Assembly: GCA_017523285.1 (NCBI GenBank)
Contig: JAFWWU010000017.1
Coordinates: forward strand, 1 to 33,580
Source: Ruminococcus sp.
GTDB lineage: Bacteria > Bacillota > Clostridia > Oscillospirales > Ruminococcaceae
Length of the DNA stretch: 33,580 nucleotides
Reading direction: 5' to 3'
The translations under genes were made by a program, and so were the position numbers. Positions 16,615-24,490 of the stretch are shown piece after piece. The notes under the pieces were generated by a model. It saw nothing but the letters and a program-made list of their open reading frames with translations. It made no database searches and was not told the origin of the DNA. How positions within the stretch are numbered: the first letter of the stretch is position 1; every line of letters begins with the position of its first letter.

Positions 16615-17778
16615 TTACTTCTTGATAACTCTTACTCTGATAACACCGTCAATAGCCTTGATAGCATCAACAAGTGCGTCGTTAACATCGCCAACGATAT
16701 CAATCATTGTGTAAGCGTAATCCTTCTTGCTTGCATTAACCATATTTTCAATGTTAAGACCAGCATTTCCAACAGCTGTTGTCATTGCAGCGATAAGTGT
16801 AGGAATGTTCTTGTGGATAACGCAAACCTTTGTGCCAACTGCATTCATTGTAGCATTTGGAAGGTTTACACTGTTCTTGATGTTACCATTTTCGAGGTAA
16901 TCAATGATTTCGTGAGCAGCCATAACTGCACAGTTATCTTCACTTTCAGGAGTTGAAGCACCAAGGTGTGGAAGAACGATTACGTTTTCAACACCGAGAA
17001 CGATATCATCAGCAAAGTCAGTAACATACTTAGCAACCTTACCGTCAGCAATTGCCTTAACGATAGCTTCACTGTTGATGAGCTCGCCTCTTGCGAGGTT
17101 GATAATGCGAACGCCGTCCTTCATCATAGCAATCTGAGCAGCGTCAATTGTATTCTTTGTTGCAGGAGTATATGGCATGTGAATTGTGATGTAATCACTG
17201 TTCTTGTAGATGTCATCAAGTTCCTTAACAATCTGAATGTGTGAGTCAAGGTTGATAGCAGCATCAAGTGAGAGGTAAGGGTCATAACCGATAACCTTCA
17301 TACCAAGCTTGATAGCAGCGTTAGCGATTTTGCCGCCGATAGCACCAAGACCGATTACACCGAGAGTCTTGCCTCTGAGTTCAGGACCTGCAAATTTAGC
17401 CTTGCCGCCTTCAACAGTCTTAGGAGCATCAGGAGTACCCTTGAGTGAAGCAGCCCAAGCAGCAGCTTCAACGATTTTTCTTGAAGCAAGGAGAAGTGCA
17501 CAGATAGCAAGTTCCTTAACAGCATTAGCGTTAGCACCTGGAGTATTGAATACACAGATACCTTCTTCAGCACATTTGTCTACAGGAATGTTGTTTACGC
17601 CTGCGCCTGCACGAGCAATACAAAGAAGATTATCGCCAAATGTCATATCGTGCATCTTAGCACTTCTTACCATTATTGCATCTGGATTTTCAGGAGCATC
17701 TGAAATAGCGTACATGCTTTTATCAAAAATATCTGTACCGCAAGCAGCGATTTTATTAAGTGTCTGAATATTATACAT
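16615..17778 (-). CDS. serA: D-3-phosphoglycerate dehydrogenase
   Basis: First step of serine synthesis: oxidation of 3-phosphoglycerate to 3-phosphohydroxypyruvate with NAD. It has 387 residues with an N-terminal substrate domain, a Rossmann domain (GVIGLGAIGGK near 140-150, then YDPY), the catalytic Arg in NLARGELI, the His in LPHLGAST, and a C-terminal ACT domain (VCVIHKNIPTLIA), probably for serine feedback. The usual catalytic Glu region reads TDFADD, a variant I associate with this short class. The ATG at 17778 is preferred over an in-frame TTG three codons earlier, which sits only 2 bases from the GAGG. It is downstream of serC. Confidence 0.96.
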   Translation of the reverse strand: MYNIQTLNKIAACGTDIFDKSMYAISDAPENPDAIMVRSAKMHDMTFGDNLLCIARAGAGVNNIPVDKCAEEGICVFNTPGANANAVKELAICALLLASRKIVEAAAWAASLKGTPDAPKTVEGGKAKFAGPELRGKTLGVIGLGAIGGKIANAAIKLGMKVIGYDPYLSLDAAINLDSHIQIVKELDDIYKNSDYITIHMPYTPATKNTIDAAQIAMMKDGVRIINLARGELINSEAIVKAIADGKVAKYVTDFADDIVLGVENVIVLPHLGASTPESEDNCAVMAAHEIIDYLENGNIKNSVNLPNATMNAVGTKVCVIHKNIPTLIAAMTTAVGNAGLNIENMVNASKKDYAYTMIDIVGDVNDALVDAIKAIDGVIRVRVIKK

Positions 17779-17815
17779 TAAAATCAAACCTCTTTCGTTA
17801 TATATTAAAATTGTA

Positions 17816-17850
17816 AGCTTTAGAGCATGAATAAATCATACTCTAAAGCT
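17816..17850 (-). other. Hairpin between serC and serA
   Basis: A perfect 10 bp stem (AGCTTTAGAG with CTCTAAAGCT) extended by ATGA/TCAT inside one mismatch, loop ATAAA. On the minus strand it is followed by TTACAATTTTAA rather than a T-run, so it is a partial terminator or a processing site that may set the serC:serA ratio. Confidence 0.55.
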
Positions 17851-17864
17851 GATATAAGTTTAAA

Positions 17865-18947
17865 TTAAGCGTTTTCTGCTTCAAACTTCTTCATGAAGTC
17901 AACGAGTGCCTGAACGCCTTCGATTGGCATAGCGTTGTAGATAGAAGCTCTCATACCGCCAACACTTCTGTGACCCTTGAGGTTTTCAAAGCCGGCTTCC
18001 TTAGCTTCCTTGATGAACTTAGCATCAAGCTCGTCGCTGCCTGTGATGAATGGTACGTTCATGAGTGAACGGTCAGCCTTTTCAACTGTACCCTTGAACA
18101 TCTTGCTCTGGTCGAGGAAATCGTAAAGGATAGCAGCCTTCTTTTCGTTGTGAGCCTTCATAGCTTCAAGACCGCCCATCTTCTTGATCCACTTGAATAC
18201 CTTGCCGCAGATGTAGATACCATAGCATGGAGGTGTGTTGTAGAGTGAATCGTTGTCAGCCTGTGTCTTCCACTTGAGCATTGTAGGAGTGCCAGCGAGA
18301 ACGTCATCTCTGATGAGGTCTTCACGAACGATAGCAATTACAACACCTGCAGGGCCGATATTCTTCTGAACACCGCCGTAGATTACGCCGTATTTTGTTA
18401 CGTCAACAGGTTCTGAAAGGAAGCATGATGAAACGTCTGAAACGAGAATCTTGCCCTTTGTATCAGGGAGTGACTGGAACTTTGTACCATAGATTGTATT
18501 GTTTTCACAGATGTAAACATAGTCTGCATCTTCAGGAATGTCAAGATTTGAACAATCAGGAATGTATGAGAATGTCTTATCAGCTGATGAAGCAACAGCA
18601 ACAGCTTCGCCGTACATCTGAGCTTCCTGGTAAGCCTTCTTAGCCCACTGACCAGTGATTATGTAAGCTGCCTTTTTATTTTTCATAAGGTTCATAGGAA
18701 CAGCTGCGAACTGCTGTGAAGCACCGCCCTGAAGGAAAAGAACCTTGTAGTTGTCAGGAATATTCATAAGGTCACGAAGATCCTGTTCAGCTTCCTTAAT
18801 GATAGTATCATAAGCTTTTGAACGGTGTGACATTTCCATTACGGACATGCCTGTTCCGCGATAATCCATCATTTCGTCAGCAGCTTCCTTGAGAACTTCC
18901 TCAGGGAGAACAGCAGGACCTGCACTAAAATTGTAAACTCTGCTCAT
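17865..18947 (-). CDS. serC: Phosphoserine aminotransferase
   Basis: Second step of serine synthesis: PLP-dependent transfer of an amino group from glutamate to 3-phosphohydroxypyruvate. It has 360 residues, the family length. It starts with YNFSAGPAVLPEEV, and shows QGGASQQFAAVPMNL, VSDVSSCFLS, and the Schiff-base lysine in GVQKNIGPAG. The C-terminus has GHRSVGGMRASIYNAMP, the phosphate-binding part. GGAGG lies 10 bases before the ATG. It is first in the serC-serA operon. No serB (phosphatase) is present here. Confidence 0.97.
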   Translation of the reverse strand: MSRVYNFSAGPAVLPEEVLKEAADEMMDYRGTGMSVMEMSHRSKAYDTIIKEAEQDLRDLMNIPDNYKVLFLQGGASQQFAAVPMNLMKNKKAAYIITGQWAKKAYQEAQMYGEAVAVASSADKTFSYIPDCSNLDIPEDADYVYICENNTIYGTKFQSLPDTKGKILVSDVSSCFLSEPVDVTKYGVIYGGVQKNIGPAGVVIAIVREDLIRDDVLAGTPTMLKWKTQADNDSLYNTPPCYGIYICGKVFKWIKKMGGLEAMKAHNEKKAAILYDFLDQSKMFKGTVEKADRSLMNVPFITGSDELDAKFIKEAKEAGFENLKGHRSVGGMRASIYNAMPIEGVQALVDFMKKFEAENA

Positions 18948-19000
18948 TTTAAGTTACCTCCAAAGAATAATTTATTATTAGAATAATAACATACAATAAT

Positions 19001-19029
19001 ATTATACTCCTTTAAAGTCGATAAGTCAA
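19001..19029 (-). promoter_or_regulatory. Promoter of serC-serA
   Basis: On the minus strand TTGACT (19029-19024) and a perfect TATAAT (19006-19001) are 17 bases apart. Confidence 0.88.
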
Positions 19030-19033
19030 TAAA

Positions 19034-19067
19034 AATACAGCAATTTTTTGAAAAAAATTGCTGTATT
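19034..19067 (-). terminator. Terminator of a lost gene
   Basis: A 15-16 bp stem (AATACAGCAATTTTT with its complement) followed on the minus strand by TTTTTATT. It stands just downstream of the decayed gene tail and upstream of the serC promoter, so it now ends nothing intact. Confidence 0.7.
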
Positions 19068-19097
19068 AACGACTTTATTGAGTATATATAGAATTTA

Positions 19098-19178
19098 TCA
19101 TTTGCTTGCTACAAAATCGGCAAGAGAGCCTGTTCCGCCTGTTGAAATATGTGCGTAATATGCAAGTATGGAATACTA
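19098..19178 (-). pseudogene. C-terminal remnant of a degraded gene
   Basis: On the minus strand 25 sense codons run from an in-frame TAG (19178-19176) to a TGA (19100-19098). They begin YSILAYYAHISTGG and end LADFVASK. This reads like the natural end of a protein rather than random AT-rich sequence, and a terminator hairpin follows at the right distance. There is no start codon or ribosome binding site. I cannot name the parent family. Confidence 0.4.
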
Positions 19179-19197
19179 TATAAAAGCAAGAAAAAAG

Positions 19198-19249
19198 CCG
19201 CAAAATAAATAAGAAACGAAATATTGGGATAATGCTTGACATTTTGCGG
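19198..19249. repeat. Inverted repeat overlapping the glyS promoter
   Basis: CCGCAAAAT (19198-19206) and ATTTTGCGG (19241-19249) form a perfect 9 bp inverted repeat with a 34-base spacer. The right arm shares one base with the -35 box and occupies the promoter spacer, so a bound protein would affect glyS transcription. Confidence 0.4.
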
Positions 19250-19264
19250 ATAAAGCAATATAAT
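19236..19264 (+). promoter_or_regulatory. Promoter of glyS
   Basis: A perfect TTGACA (19236-19241) and a perfect TATAAT (19259-19264), 17 bases apart. The leader is only about 30 bases, too short for a T-box. Confidence 0.92.
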
Positions 19265-19300
19265 ATATGTATGTACGAAAATTTGAAATGAGGTATAAAT

Positions 19301-20707
19301 ATGCTTAAAAACAGCGAAAAGAATATGGAAAAAATCGTTGACCTTTGTAAATCAAAGGGCTTTGTTTATGCAGGCTCTGAAATTTACGGCGGTCTTGCAA
19401 ATACCTGGGATTACGGCCCTCTCGGTGTAGAGCTTAAGGATAACATCAAGAGAGCATGGAGAAGAAAGTTCATTCAGGAAAACAAGTATAACGTAGGTCT
19501 TGACAGTGCTATCCTTATGAATCCACAGACATGGGTTGCTTCAGGACATATCGGCGGCTTCTCAGATCCTCTCATGGACTGTAAGGAATGTAAAACACGT
19601 CACAGAGCAGATAATCTTATCGAAGATTTTGACGGCACAAACGTTGCAGGCTGGACAAATGAACAGATGACAGACTACATAAAGGAAAAGAATATCGTAT
19701 GCCCTAACTGCGGTAAGGCTAATTTCACAGATATTCGTCAGTTCAACCTTATGTTCAAGACATTCCAGGGTGTAACAGAGGATTCAAAGGCAGAGCTTTA
19801 TCTTCGTCCTGAAACAGCACAGGGTATTTTCGTAAACTTTGCAAATATCCAGCGTACAAGCAGAAAGAAAGTTCCTTTCGGTGTTGCTCAGATCGGTAAA
19901 TCATTCAGAAACGAAATCACTCCGGGCAACTTCATTTTCCGTGTTCGTGAATTCGAACAGATGGAGCTTGAATTCTTCTGCAAGCCAGGCACAGACCTCG
20001 AATGGTTTGATTACTGGAGAAGCTTCTGCAAGAACTGGCTTTTAAGCATTGGTATCAACGAAGAAAACTTAAGACTCCGCGACCATTCACCAGAAGAGCT
20101 TTGCTTCTATTCAAAGGCTACAACTGACTTTGAATACCTCTTCCCATTCGGCTGGGGCGAGCTCTGGGGTATCGCTGACAGAACAGATTATGACCTTAAT
20201 CAGCACATCAAGACAAGCGGTAAGTCACTTGAATATATTGATCCTGAAACAAACGAAAAGTATGTTCCTTACGTTATCGAGCCATCACTCGGCGTAGAGC
20301 GTCTTTTCCTCTCTATCGTAACAGAAGCTTATGACGAAGAAGAAATCGTTTCTGTTGATAAGGACGGTAATGAAAAGAAGGATGTAAGAACAGTAATGCA
20401 TTTCCACCCTGCACTTGCACCATTCAAGGCAGCTGTTCTTCCACTCGTTAAGAAGCTCACTCCTAAGGCTATGGAAGTTTACGAAATGCTTTCAAAGAAG
20501 TTCAATGTTGACTTTGACGAAGCAGGTACAATCGGTAAGAGATATCGCCGTCAGGACGAAATCGGTACACCTTTCTGTATTACATACGACTTCGATACAC
20601 TTGAAAAGGATAACTGCGTAACAATCCGTAACCGTGATACTATGGAACAGGAAAGAGTAAGCATTGATAATCTCGTTGCATATCTTGAAGAAAAAATTGA
20701 TTTCTGA
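19301..20707 (+). CDS. glyS: Glycine--tRNA ligase (single-chain class II)
   Basis: Charges tRNA-Gly. This is the 468-residue alpha2-type enzyme, not the two-subunit form. Motifs: [18 protein letters not shown] at the N-terminus, a zinc-type CKECKTRH and CPNCGK pair, class II motif 2 ([13 protein letters not shown], then [21 protein letters not shown]), motif 3 ([10 protein letters not shown]) and a C-terminal anticodon-binding domain. GAGG lies 7 bases before the ATG. It is monocistronic between its own promoter and a strong terminator. A tRNA-Gly (GCC) gene lies at 33362-33437. Confidence 0.97.
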   Translation: MLKNSEKNMEKIVDLCKSKGFVYAGSEIYGGLANTWDYGPLGVELKDNIKRAWRRKFIQENKYNVGLDSAILMNPQTWVASGHIGGFSDPLMDCKECKTRHRADNLIEDFDGTNVAGWTNEQMTDYIKEKNIVCPNCGKANFTDIRQFNLMFKTFQGVTEDSKAELYLRPETAQGIFVNFANIQRTSRKKVPFGVAQIGKSFRNEITPGNFIFRVREFEQMELEFFCKPGTDLEWFDYWRSFCKNWLLSIGINEENLRLRDHSPEELCFYSKATTDFEYLFPFGWGELWGIADRTDYDLNQHIKTSGKSLEYIDPETNEKYVPYVIEPSLGVERLFLSIVTEAYDEEEIVSVDKDGNEKKDVRTVMHFHPALAPFKAAVLPLVKKLTPKAMEVYEMLSKKFNVDFDEAGTIGKRYRRQDEIGTPFCITYDFDTLEKDNCVTIRNRDTMEQERVSIDNLVAYLEEKIDF

Positions 20708-20723
20708 TTAAATTAAACAAAAT

Positions 20724-20764
20724 AAGCCTGAGAAGAATTGAGTTCTTCTCAGGCTTTGTTTTTT
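20724..20764. terminator. Bidirectional terminator after glyS
   Basis: A 14 bp stem (20724-20737 with 20743-20756), loop TTGAG, followed by TGTTTTTTTG. On the minus strand ATTTTGTTT follows, so it can also end the convergent regulator gene. Confidence 0.92.
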
Positions 20765-20768
20765 GCTG

Positions 20769-21356
20769 TTATATTTTTTGCTTCATAAGTCCATGATGAT
20801 TACAGTATAAATACAGATAGCCTTTGCCTCTCAGATTAAAGCGACATTCTGCATTTCCCTCAGGATAAAGCTTTATAAGCTGTATTTTATCTGATGTAAC
20901 ATGAGCCAGAAATGAGATATAATGCTTTTTGGTCATCTCGTGATTTACAGTCAGAAAATGCTCATCTTCAACATTTTCGATAATAATTCTATGTGCATCA
21001 TCAGTTTCTTCTGTTTCTGAGGGAAGTAGATTTATTCCGCAGCAGCTTATGATACTTTCGCCGACAGCAGTAATAATATTTCCGCATATAGGGCAGATGT
21101 AGAATTTCACACGAAGCATATTTGCGGAAATATTCTTGTTATCAACCGCATTCCCTGACATTAATTCTATTACGGAAACGGAAAGAGCACTTGCAAGAGG
21201 CTCTAACAGCGAAATATCAGGAAATCCCTTTGCGGTTTCCCATTTTGATATGGTTTTAGGGCTTACATCGATTAAGGCGGCAAGTTCATTCTGAGTCATA
21301 TGTTTCTGCTCACGAAGCTGTTTTATTGTACTGCCTGTAACGTAATTATCTATCAT
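20769..21356 (-). CDS. XRE regulator fused to a desulfoferrodoxin-like domain
   Basis: A 195-residue DNA-binding protein with an iron-type sensor domain. Residues 9-65 form an HTH_3/XRE domain (IKQLREQKHMTQNELAALID, then SPKTISKWE). From about 85 the protein reads as a desulfoferrodoxin (2Fe superoxide reductase): C88, C91, C105 and C106 match the desulforedoxin Fe(Cys)4 site, and H122, H139, H145, C185 and H188 match the SOR Fe(His)4Cys site, with spacings of H139-H145 and C185-H188 as in the enzyme (NHEMTKKHYI; YCNHHGL). The usual Glu-Lys pair before the first His is D120-A121 here, so it is more likely a sensor of superoxide or redox state than an efficient reductase. AAAGGAG-type site precedes the ATG. 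It has its own promoter, divergent from the DUF4317 gene. Confidence 0.88.
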   Translation of the reverse strand: MIDNYVTGSTIKQLREQKHMTQNELAALIDVSPKTISKWETAKGFPDISLLEPLASALSVSVIELMSGNAVDNKNISANMLRVKFYICPICGNIITAVGESIISCCGINLLPSETEETDDAHRIIIENVEDEHFLTVNHEMTKKHYISFLAHVTSDKIQLIKLYPEGNAECRFNLRGKGYLYLYCNHHGLMKQKI

Positions 21357-21386
21357 ACAGATTATTCTCCTTTATGTAATATCATA

Positions 21387-21415
21387 AGTATATCATCATA
21401 AATGGGAATATACAA
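21387..21415 (-). promoter_or_regulatory. Promoter of the XRE-desulfoferrodoxin gene
   Basis: On the minus strand TTGTAT (21415-21410) and TATACT (21392-21387), 17 bases apart, with an extended -10 TG. Confidence 0.6.
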
Positions 21416-21416
21416 C

Positions 21417-21429
21417 CTACGTTTCGTAG
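21417..21429. promoter_or_regulatory. Candidate operator dyad
   Basis: CTACG-TTT-CGTAG, a perfect 5 bp dyad with a 3-base centre, lies 1 base from the -35 box of the regulator gene, in the divergent region. Size and placement suit an XRE dimer. Confidence 0.4.
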
Positions 21430-21465
21430 ATGTCGATTTATTTTATGCTTTTTTATTTATTCTTC

Positions 21466-21494
21466 TTGCAAAAATGGAAAAAATATTATATAAT
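21466..21494 (+). promoter_or_regulatory. Promoter of the DUF4317-CLC-GNAT cluster
   Basis: TTGCAA (21466-21471) and a perfect TATAAT (21489-21494), 17 bases apart. It fixes the downstream start codon to the ATG at 21540. Confidence 0.75.
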
Positions 21495-21539
21495 AGTTTT
21501 ATTGTAGAGTACAAAAGTATACGGAGGTACATAAAAGAA

Positions 21540-22670
21540 ATGAATAAAAAGGAAACAGCAGAAATAAAAAAGAATTTTTCAGATAAAAGCGGATTTTTCA
21601 TAATGGAAAAAATCCTCACAGGCTTTGTTGATGCCGATAAGAATCTGCTTTACAATAATATATCATCATGTATCACAATGTCAGAGGAAGACCATTCGGT
21701 TTATGAGGATACTCTCAAAAAGGTACTCAATACAAATGTAGGTAAATCATTTATAGAATATGAATTTCCGAATGAAGCCTATGAAGAAGGAATGGCACAG
21801 GATGTTCTCTATAAGCTTCTGAAATCAGAGCTTAAGGATGAAGAGGCTGCTGAAAACTTCCTTCATATGATTATCAATAATATCGCATATACAGGACCTT
21901 TCACTGTAATTACAGCATATTGCAGCTATACAATAAGAACAAAGGACAAAACAGATGAATATTCAGAAACAGCAGATGAAATATATCGTTATCTGCTTAC
22001 AGCAATATGTCCTGCAAATACTTCAAATGACGGCTTTGTGTTTGATTCATCAAGCAATGAGATTATGAAAAAAATGAATACAGAGCTTATTATCAGCAAA
22101 GCACCGACAGACGGCTTCTTGTATCCTGTATTCAGCAACAGAAGTCCTGATGTAAATCACGTTATGTATTATACAAAAAACAAGAGCAAGCCTAATATTT
22201 CTATTATTGAGAATGTTCTCGGATGTAATTTCGTGATGTCGGCTGACAATGAAAAAGCAAGCTTCCAGACAATACTCAAAAGTGTTGTCGGTGATGACCT
22301 CGATTATACTCTTATAAAGACAGTAAATGATAAAATTCAGGAGGTTGTTGAGGAAAACAAGAATGAAACAGATGTAACTGTAATTGATGATAAAAAGCTT
22401 CACGATATATTATCAGAAGTAGGCGTACCGAGCGAAAAGCTTACCGCACTTGAAACTGTATATGAAAAATCATGCGGAAATGCACCTCTTACAGCTTCAA
22501 ATCTTGTTGAAACAAAAACAGTTCTTACATCTCCGGGCATAACAGTAAATATAAAACCATCTGCTTCGGATAAGGTGAGAACAAGTGTTATTGAGGGCAG
22601 AAGATGTCTGCTTATTGACCTTGACGACCCGAACATTGAAATAAACGGATTGCCCGTTAGCCTTAACTGA
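21540..22670 (+). CDS. DUF4317 family protein
   Basis: A 376-residue soluble protein of the DUF4317 family, common in Clostridia and of unknown function. The N-terminal NKKETAEIKKNF is typical of the family. There are no membrane segments; the acidic sequence has a predicted alpha/beta pattern. The start at 21540 has GGAGG 12 bases upstream and lies after the promoter, whereas an ATG at 21402 lies before the promoter and is not used. It is the first gene of a plus-strand cluster, one base ahead of the CLC gene. Confidence 0.85.
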   Translation: MNKKETAEIKKNFSDKSGFFIMEKILTGFVDADKNLLYNNISSCITMSEEDHSVYEDTLKKVLNTNVGKSFIEYEFPNEAYEEGMAQDVLYKLLKSELKDEEAAENFLHMIINNIAYTGPFTVITAYCSYTIRTKDKTDEYSETADEIYRYLLTAICPANTSNDGFVFDSSSNEIMKKMNTELIISKAPTDGFLYPVFSNRSPDVNHVMYYTKNKSKPNISIIENVLGCNFVMSADNEKASFQTILKSVVGDDLDYTLIKTVNDKIQEVVEENKNETDVTVIDDKKLHDILSEVGVPSEKLTALETVYEKSCGNAPLTASNLVETKTVLTSPGITVNIKPSASDKVRTSVIEGRRCLLIDLDDPNIEINGLPVSLN

Positions 22671-22671
22671 T

Positions 22672-23958
22672 ATGAAGACGTATATTTTAAAGCTTATCAA
22701 AATGTTAAAGACGAATTTCCCCGATACTGTGCTGGGATTTGCAAAATGGATATCTCTCGGTGCTGTAATGGGGGCGGTAATCGGACTTATCGGCACAGGC
22801 TTTCATCATTGCGTTGAATATGCCACACATTTCAGAGAAGATCACAGCTTTATAATATGGTTTCTTCCGATTGCGGGTTTAGCTATAGTATCGTTTTATT
22901 CAGCGGTCGGATATAAAAATGACAGAGGCACAAATCTTGTTCTTCTTGCAGTGCGTGACAATGAAAAAATGGGATTCAACCATACACTTAGCATATTTGT
23001 TTCAACTATAATAACTCATCTTTTCGGCGGCTCAAGCGGCAGAGAGGGTGCAGCACTTCAGATTGGCGGAAGTATCGGCTCGCAGCTCGGAAGAACTTTC
23101 AGACTTGATGAGGATGATAAACGAATTCTTACAATGTGTGGAATGAGTGCGGCTTTTGCGGCTCTTTTCAACACTCCTGTTGCTGCTGCATTTTTTGCTA
23201 TGGAAGTAATAAGCGTAGGAATTTTTCATTATTCCGCAATAGTTGCGTGTGTTATTTCAGCTGTTGTTGCCGATGGTATTTCAAAGAGCTTCGGTTCAGC
23301 TCCGTTCAGTGCAGACGTTGTATTTCCCGAAGGAAATGCAGAAGTATACATTAAAATCCTGCTGCTTATAGTATTATGCTCACTTCTGAGTATATTTTTC
23401 TGTATATCAATGGGGGCAGTTTCAATTGCATATAAGAAAATCAAAAACTCATATATAAGAGCCGCTTTGGGTGGTTTGATAGTTGCTCTGCTTACATTTG
23501 TTGTCGGAACATACGATTACAACGGAGCAGGCAGCGGAGTTATTGAGAGAGCATTTACAGAACCTGCAAATCTTGAAGCTTTTATTCTTAAAATTGCATT
23601 TACAGCACTTACTCTTTGTGCAGGCTTCAAGGGCGGAGAGATTGTTCCTGTATTCTTTGTCGGAGCAACATTTGGAAGCTTTTTTGCAGATATAGCAGGA
23701 CTTGAATACTCACTCGGAGCAGCAATAGGCATGATCGCACTTTTCTGCGGAGTTACAAACTGTCCGATTGCTTCAATGCTTCTTAGTATAGAGCTTTTCG
23801 GAAGCGAGGGAGTAGTTTTCTTTGCAATTGCTTGTGCGGTTTCGTATGTGCTTTCAGGTTACAGAGGTCTTTACAGCGAACAGACTATACTCTATTCAAA
23901 AACAAAAACAAGATTTATAAATCAGAAAATAGGCGATAAAAAACATCAGAGTGAATAA
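22672..23958 (+). CDS. CLC-family anion channel or antiporter
   Basis: A 428-residue membrane protein with about ten hydrophobic segments. CLC landmarks: GGSSGREGAALQIGG with the gating glutamate; ALFNTPVAAAFFAMEV; and GGEIVPVFFVGATFGS. The GGE(I/V)xP form, and GTNLVL earlier, recall CLC-F fluoride exporters, but the Thr typical of that group is Val here, so chloride or another halide is equally possible. It follows the DUF4317 stop by one base without a visible ribosome binding site, so it is probably translated by coupling. The ATG at 22702 is a weaker alternative start. Confidence 0.9.
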   Translation: MKTYILKLIKMLKTNFPDTVLGFAKWISLGAVMGAVIGLIGTGFHHCVEYATHFREDHSFIIWFLPIAGLAIVSFYSAVGYKNDRGTNLVLLAVRDNEKMGFNHTLSIFVSTIITHLFGGSSGREGAALQIGGSIGSQLGRTFRLDEDDKRILTMCGMSAAFAALFNTPVAAAFFAMEVISVGIFHYSAIVACVISAVVADGISKSFGSAPFSADVVFPEGNAEVYIKILLLIVLCSLLSIFFCISMGAVSIAYKKIKNSYIRAALGGLIVALLTFVVGTYDYNGAGSGVIERAFTEPANLEAFILKIAFTALTLCAGFKGGEIVPVFFVGATFGSFFADIAGLEYSLGAAIGMIALFCGVTNCPIASMLLSIELFGSEGVVFFAIACAVSYVLSGYRGLYSEQTILYSKTKTRFINQKIGDKKHQSE

Positions 23959-23985
23959 TTTACTCAAAGCAAGGAGGTTGCTAAA

Positions 23986-24444
23986 ATGAGCGTCAGAAAA
24001 GCAGAGCTTTTGGATTTGCAGATTATTGCCAATATAACCGAAACAACAATAAGTGAGATTTATCCGCATTATTATCCAAAGGGTGCAGTAGTATTTTTCC
24101 TTAATCATCACAGAGAGGAGAATATCCTGAGGGATATAGAGCATGGATTGGTTTATATCTGCGTCAATTCACGTCAGGAGGTTACGGGAACTGTTACTGT
24201 AAAGGATAACGAGATTTTAAGGCTTTTCGTTTTGCCACAGTTTCAGGGAAAGGGTTATGGCAGAGAATTGCTCAGTTTTGCCGAAAATGCCATATTTGAA
24301 AATTACGATGAAGCTGTAATAGATTCATCATTGCCTGCAAAAAGAATTTATCTTGACAGAGGATATAAGGAAACCGAAAGCAACGTAATCGAGGTTTTAT
24401 ATAACGATTATCTTTGCTATGATGTTATGATAAAGAAGAAATAA
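23986..24444 (+). CDS. GNAT-family acetyltransferase
   Basis: A 152-residue acetyl-CoA-dependent N-acetyltransferase. The acetyl-CoA loop is in RLFVLPQFQGKGYGREL (Q-x-x-G-x-G), with the preceding VTGTVTV strand and the AKRIYLDRGYKE segment near the C-terminus, as in the fold. The substrate cannot be deduced. AAGGAGG lies 8 bases before the ATG, 27 bases after the CLC gene. A terminator follows. Confidence 0.9.
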   Translation: MSVRKAELLDLQIIANITETTISEIYPHYYPKGAVVFFLNHHREENILRDIEHGLVYICVNSRQEVTGTVTVKDNEILRLFVLPQFQGKGYGRELLSFAENAIFENYDEAVIDSSLPAKRIYLDRGYKETESNVIEVLYNDYLCYDVMIKKK

Positions 24445-24458
24445 GAAATTATATCTGA

Positions 24459-24490
24459 ATGACCGAAGCATCAGCATCGGTCATTTTTTT
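24459..24490 (+). terminator. Terminator of the DUF4317-CLC-GNAT cluster
   Basis: An 8 bp stem (ATGACCGA with TCGGTCAT) with a partly paired loop, followed by seven T. The stop codon of the convergent flippase gene lies inside it. Confidence 0.85.

Larger units (their letters stand above)
18948..19300. other. 353 bp intergenic region between serC and glyS
   Basis: Divergent region with the serC promoter (minus), a long hairpin at 19034-19067, the 25-codon tail of a lost minus-strand gene (19098-19175) and the glyS promoter (plus). Nothing else is supported. Confidence 0.8.

Noticed and set aside
19265-19300. T-box leader for glyS
   Set aside because: The distance from the -10 box to the ATG is about 36 bases and there is no T-box core or terminator.
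21402-21539. 46-codon extension of the DUF4317 protein
   Set aside because: It begins upstream of the promoter (21466-21494) and has no ribosome binding site.
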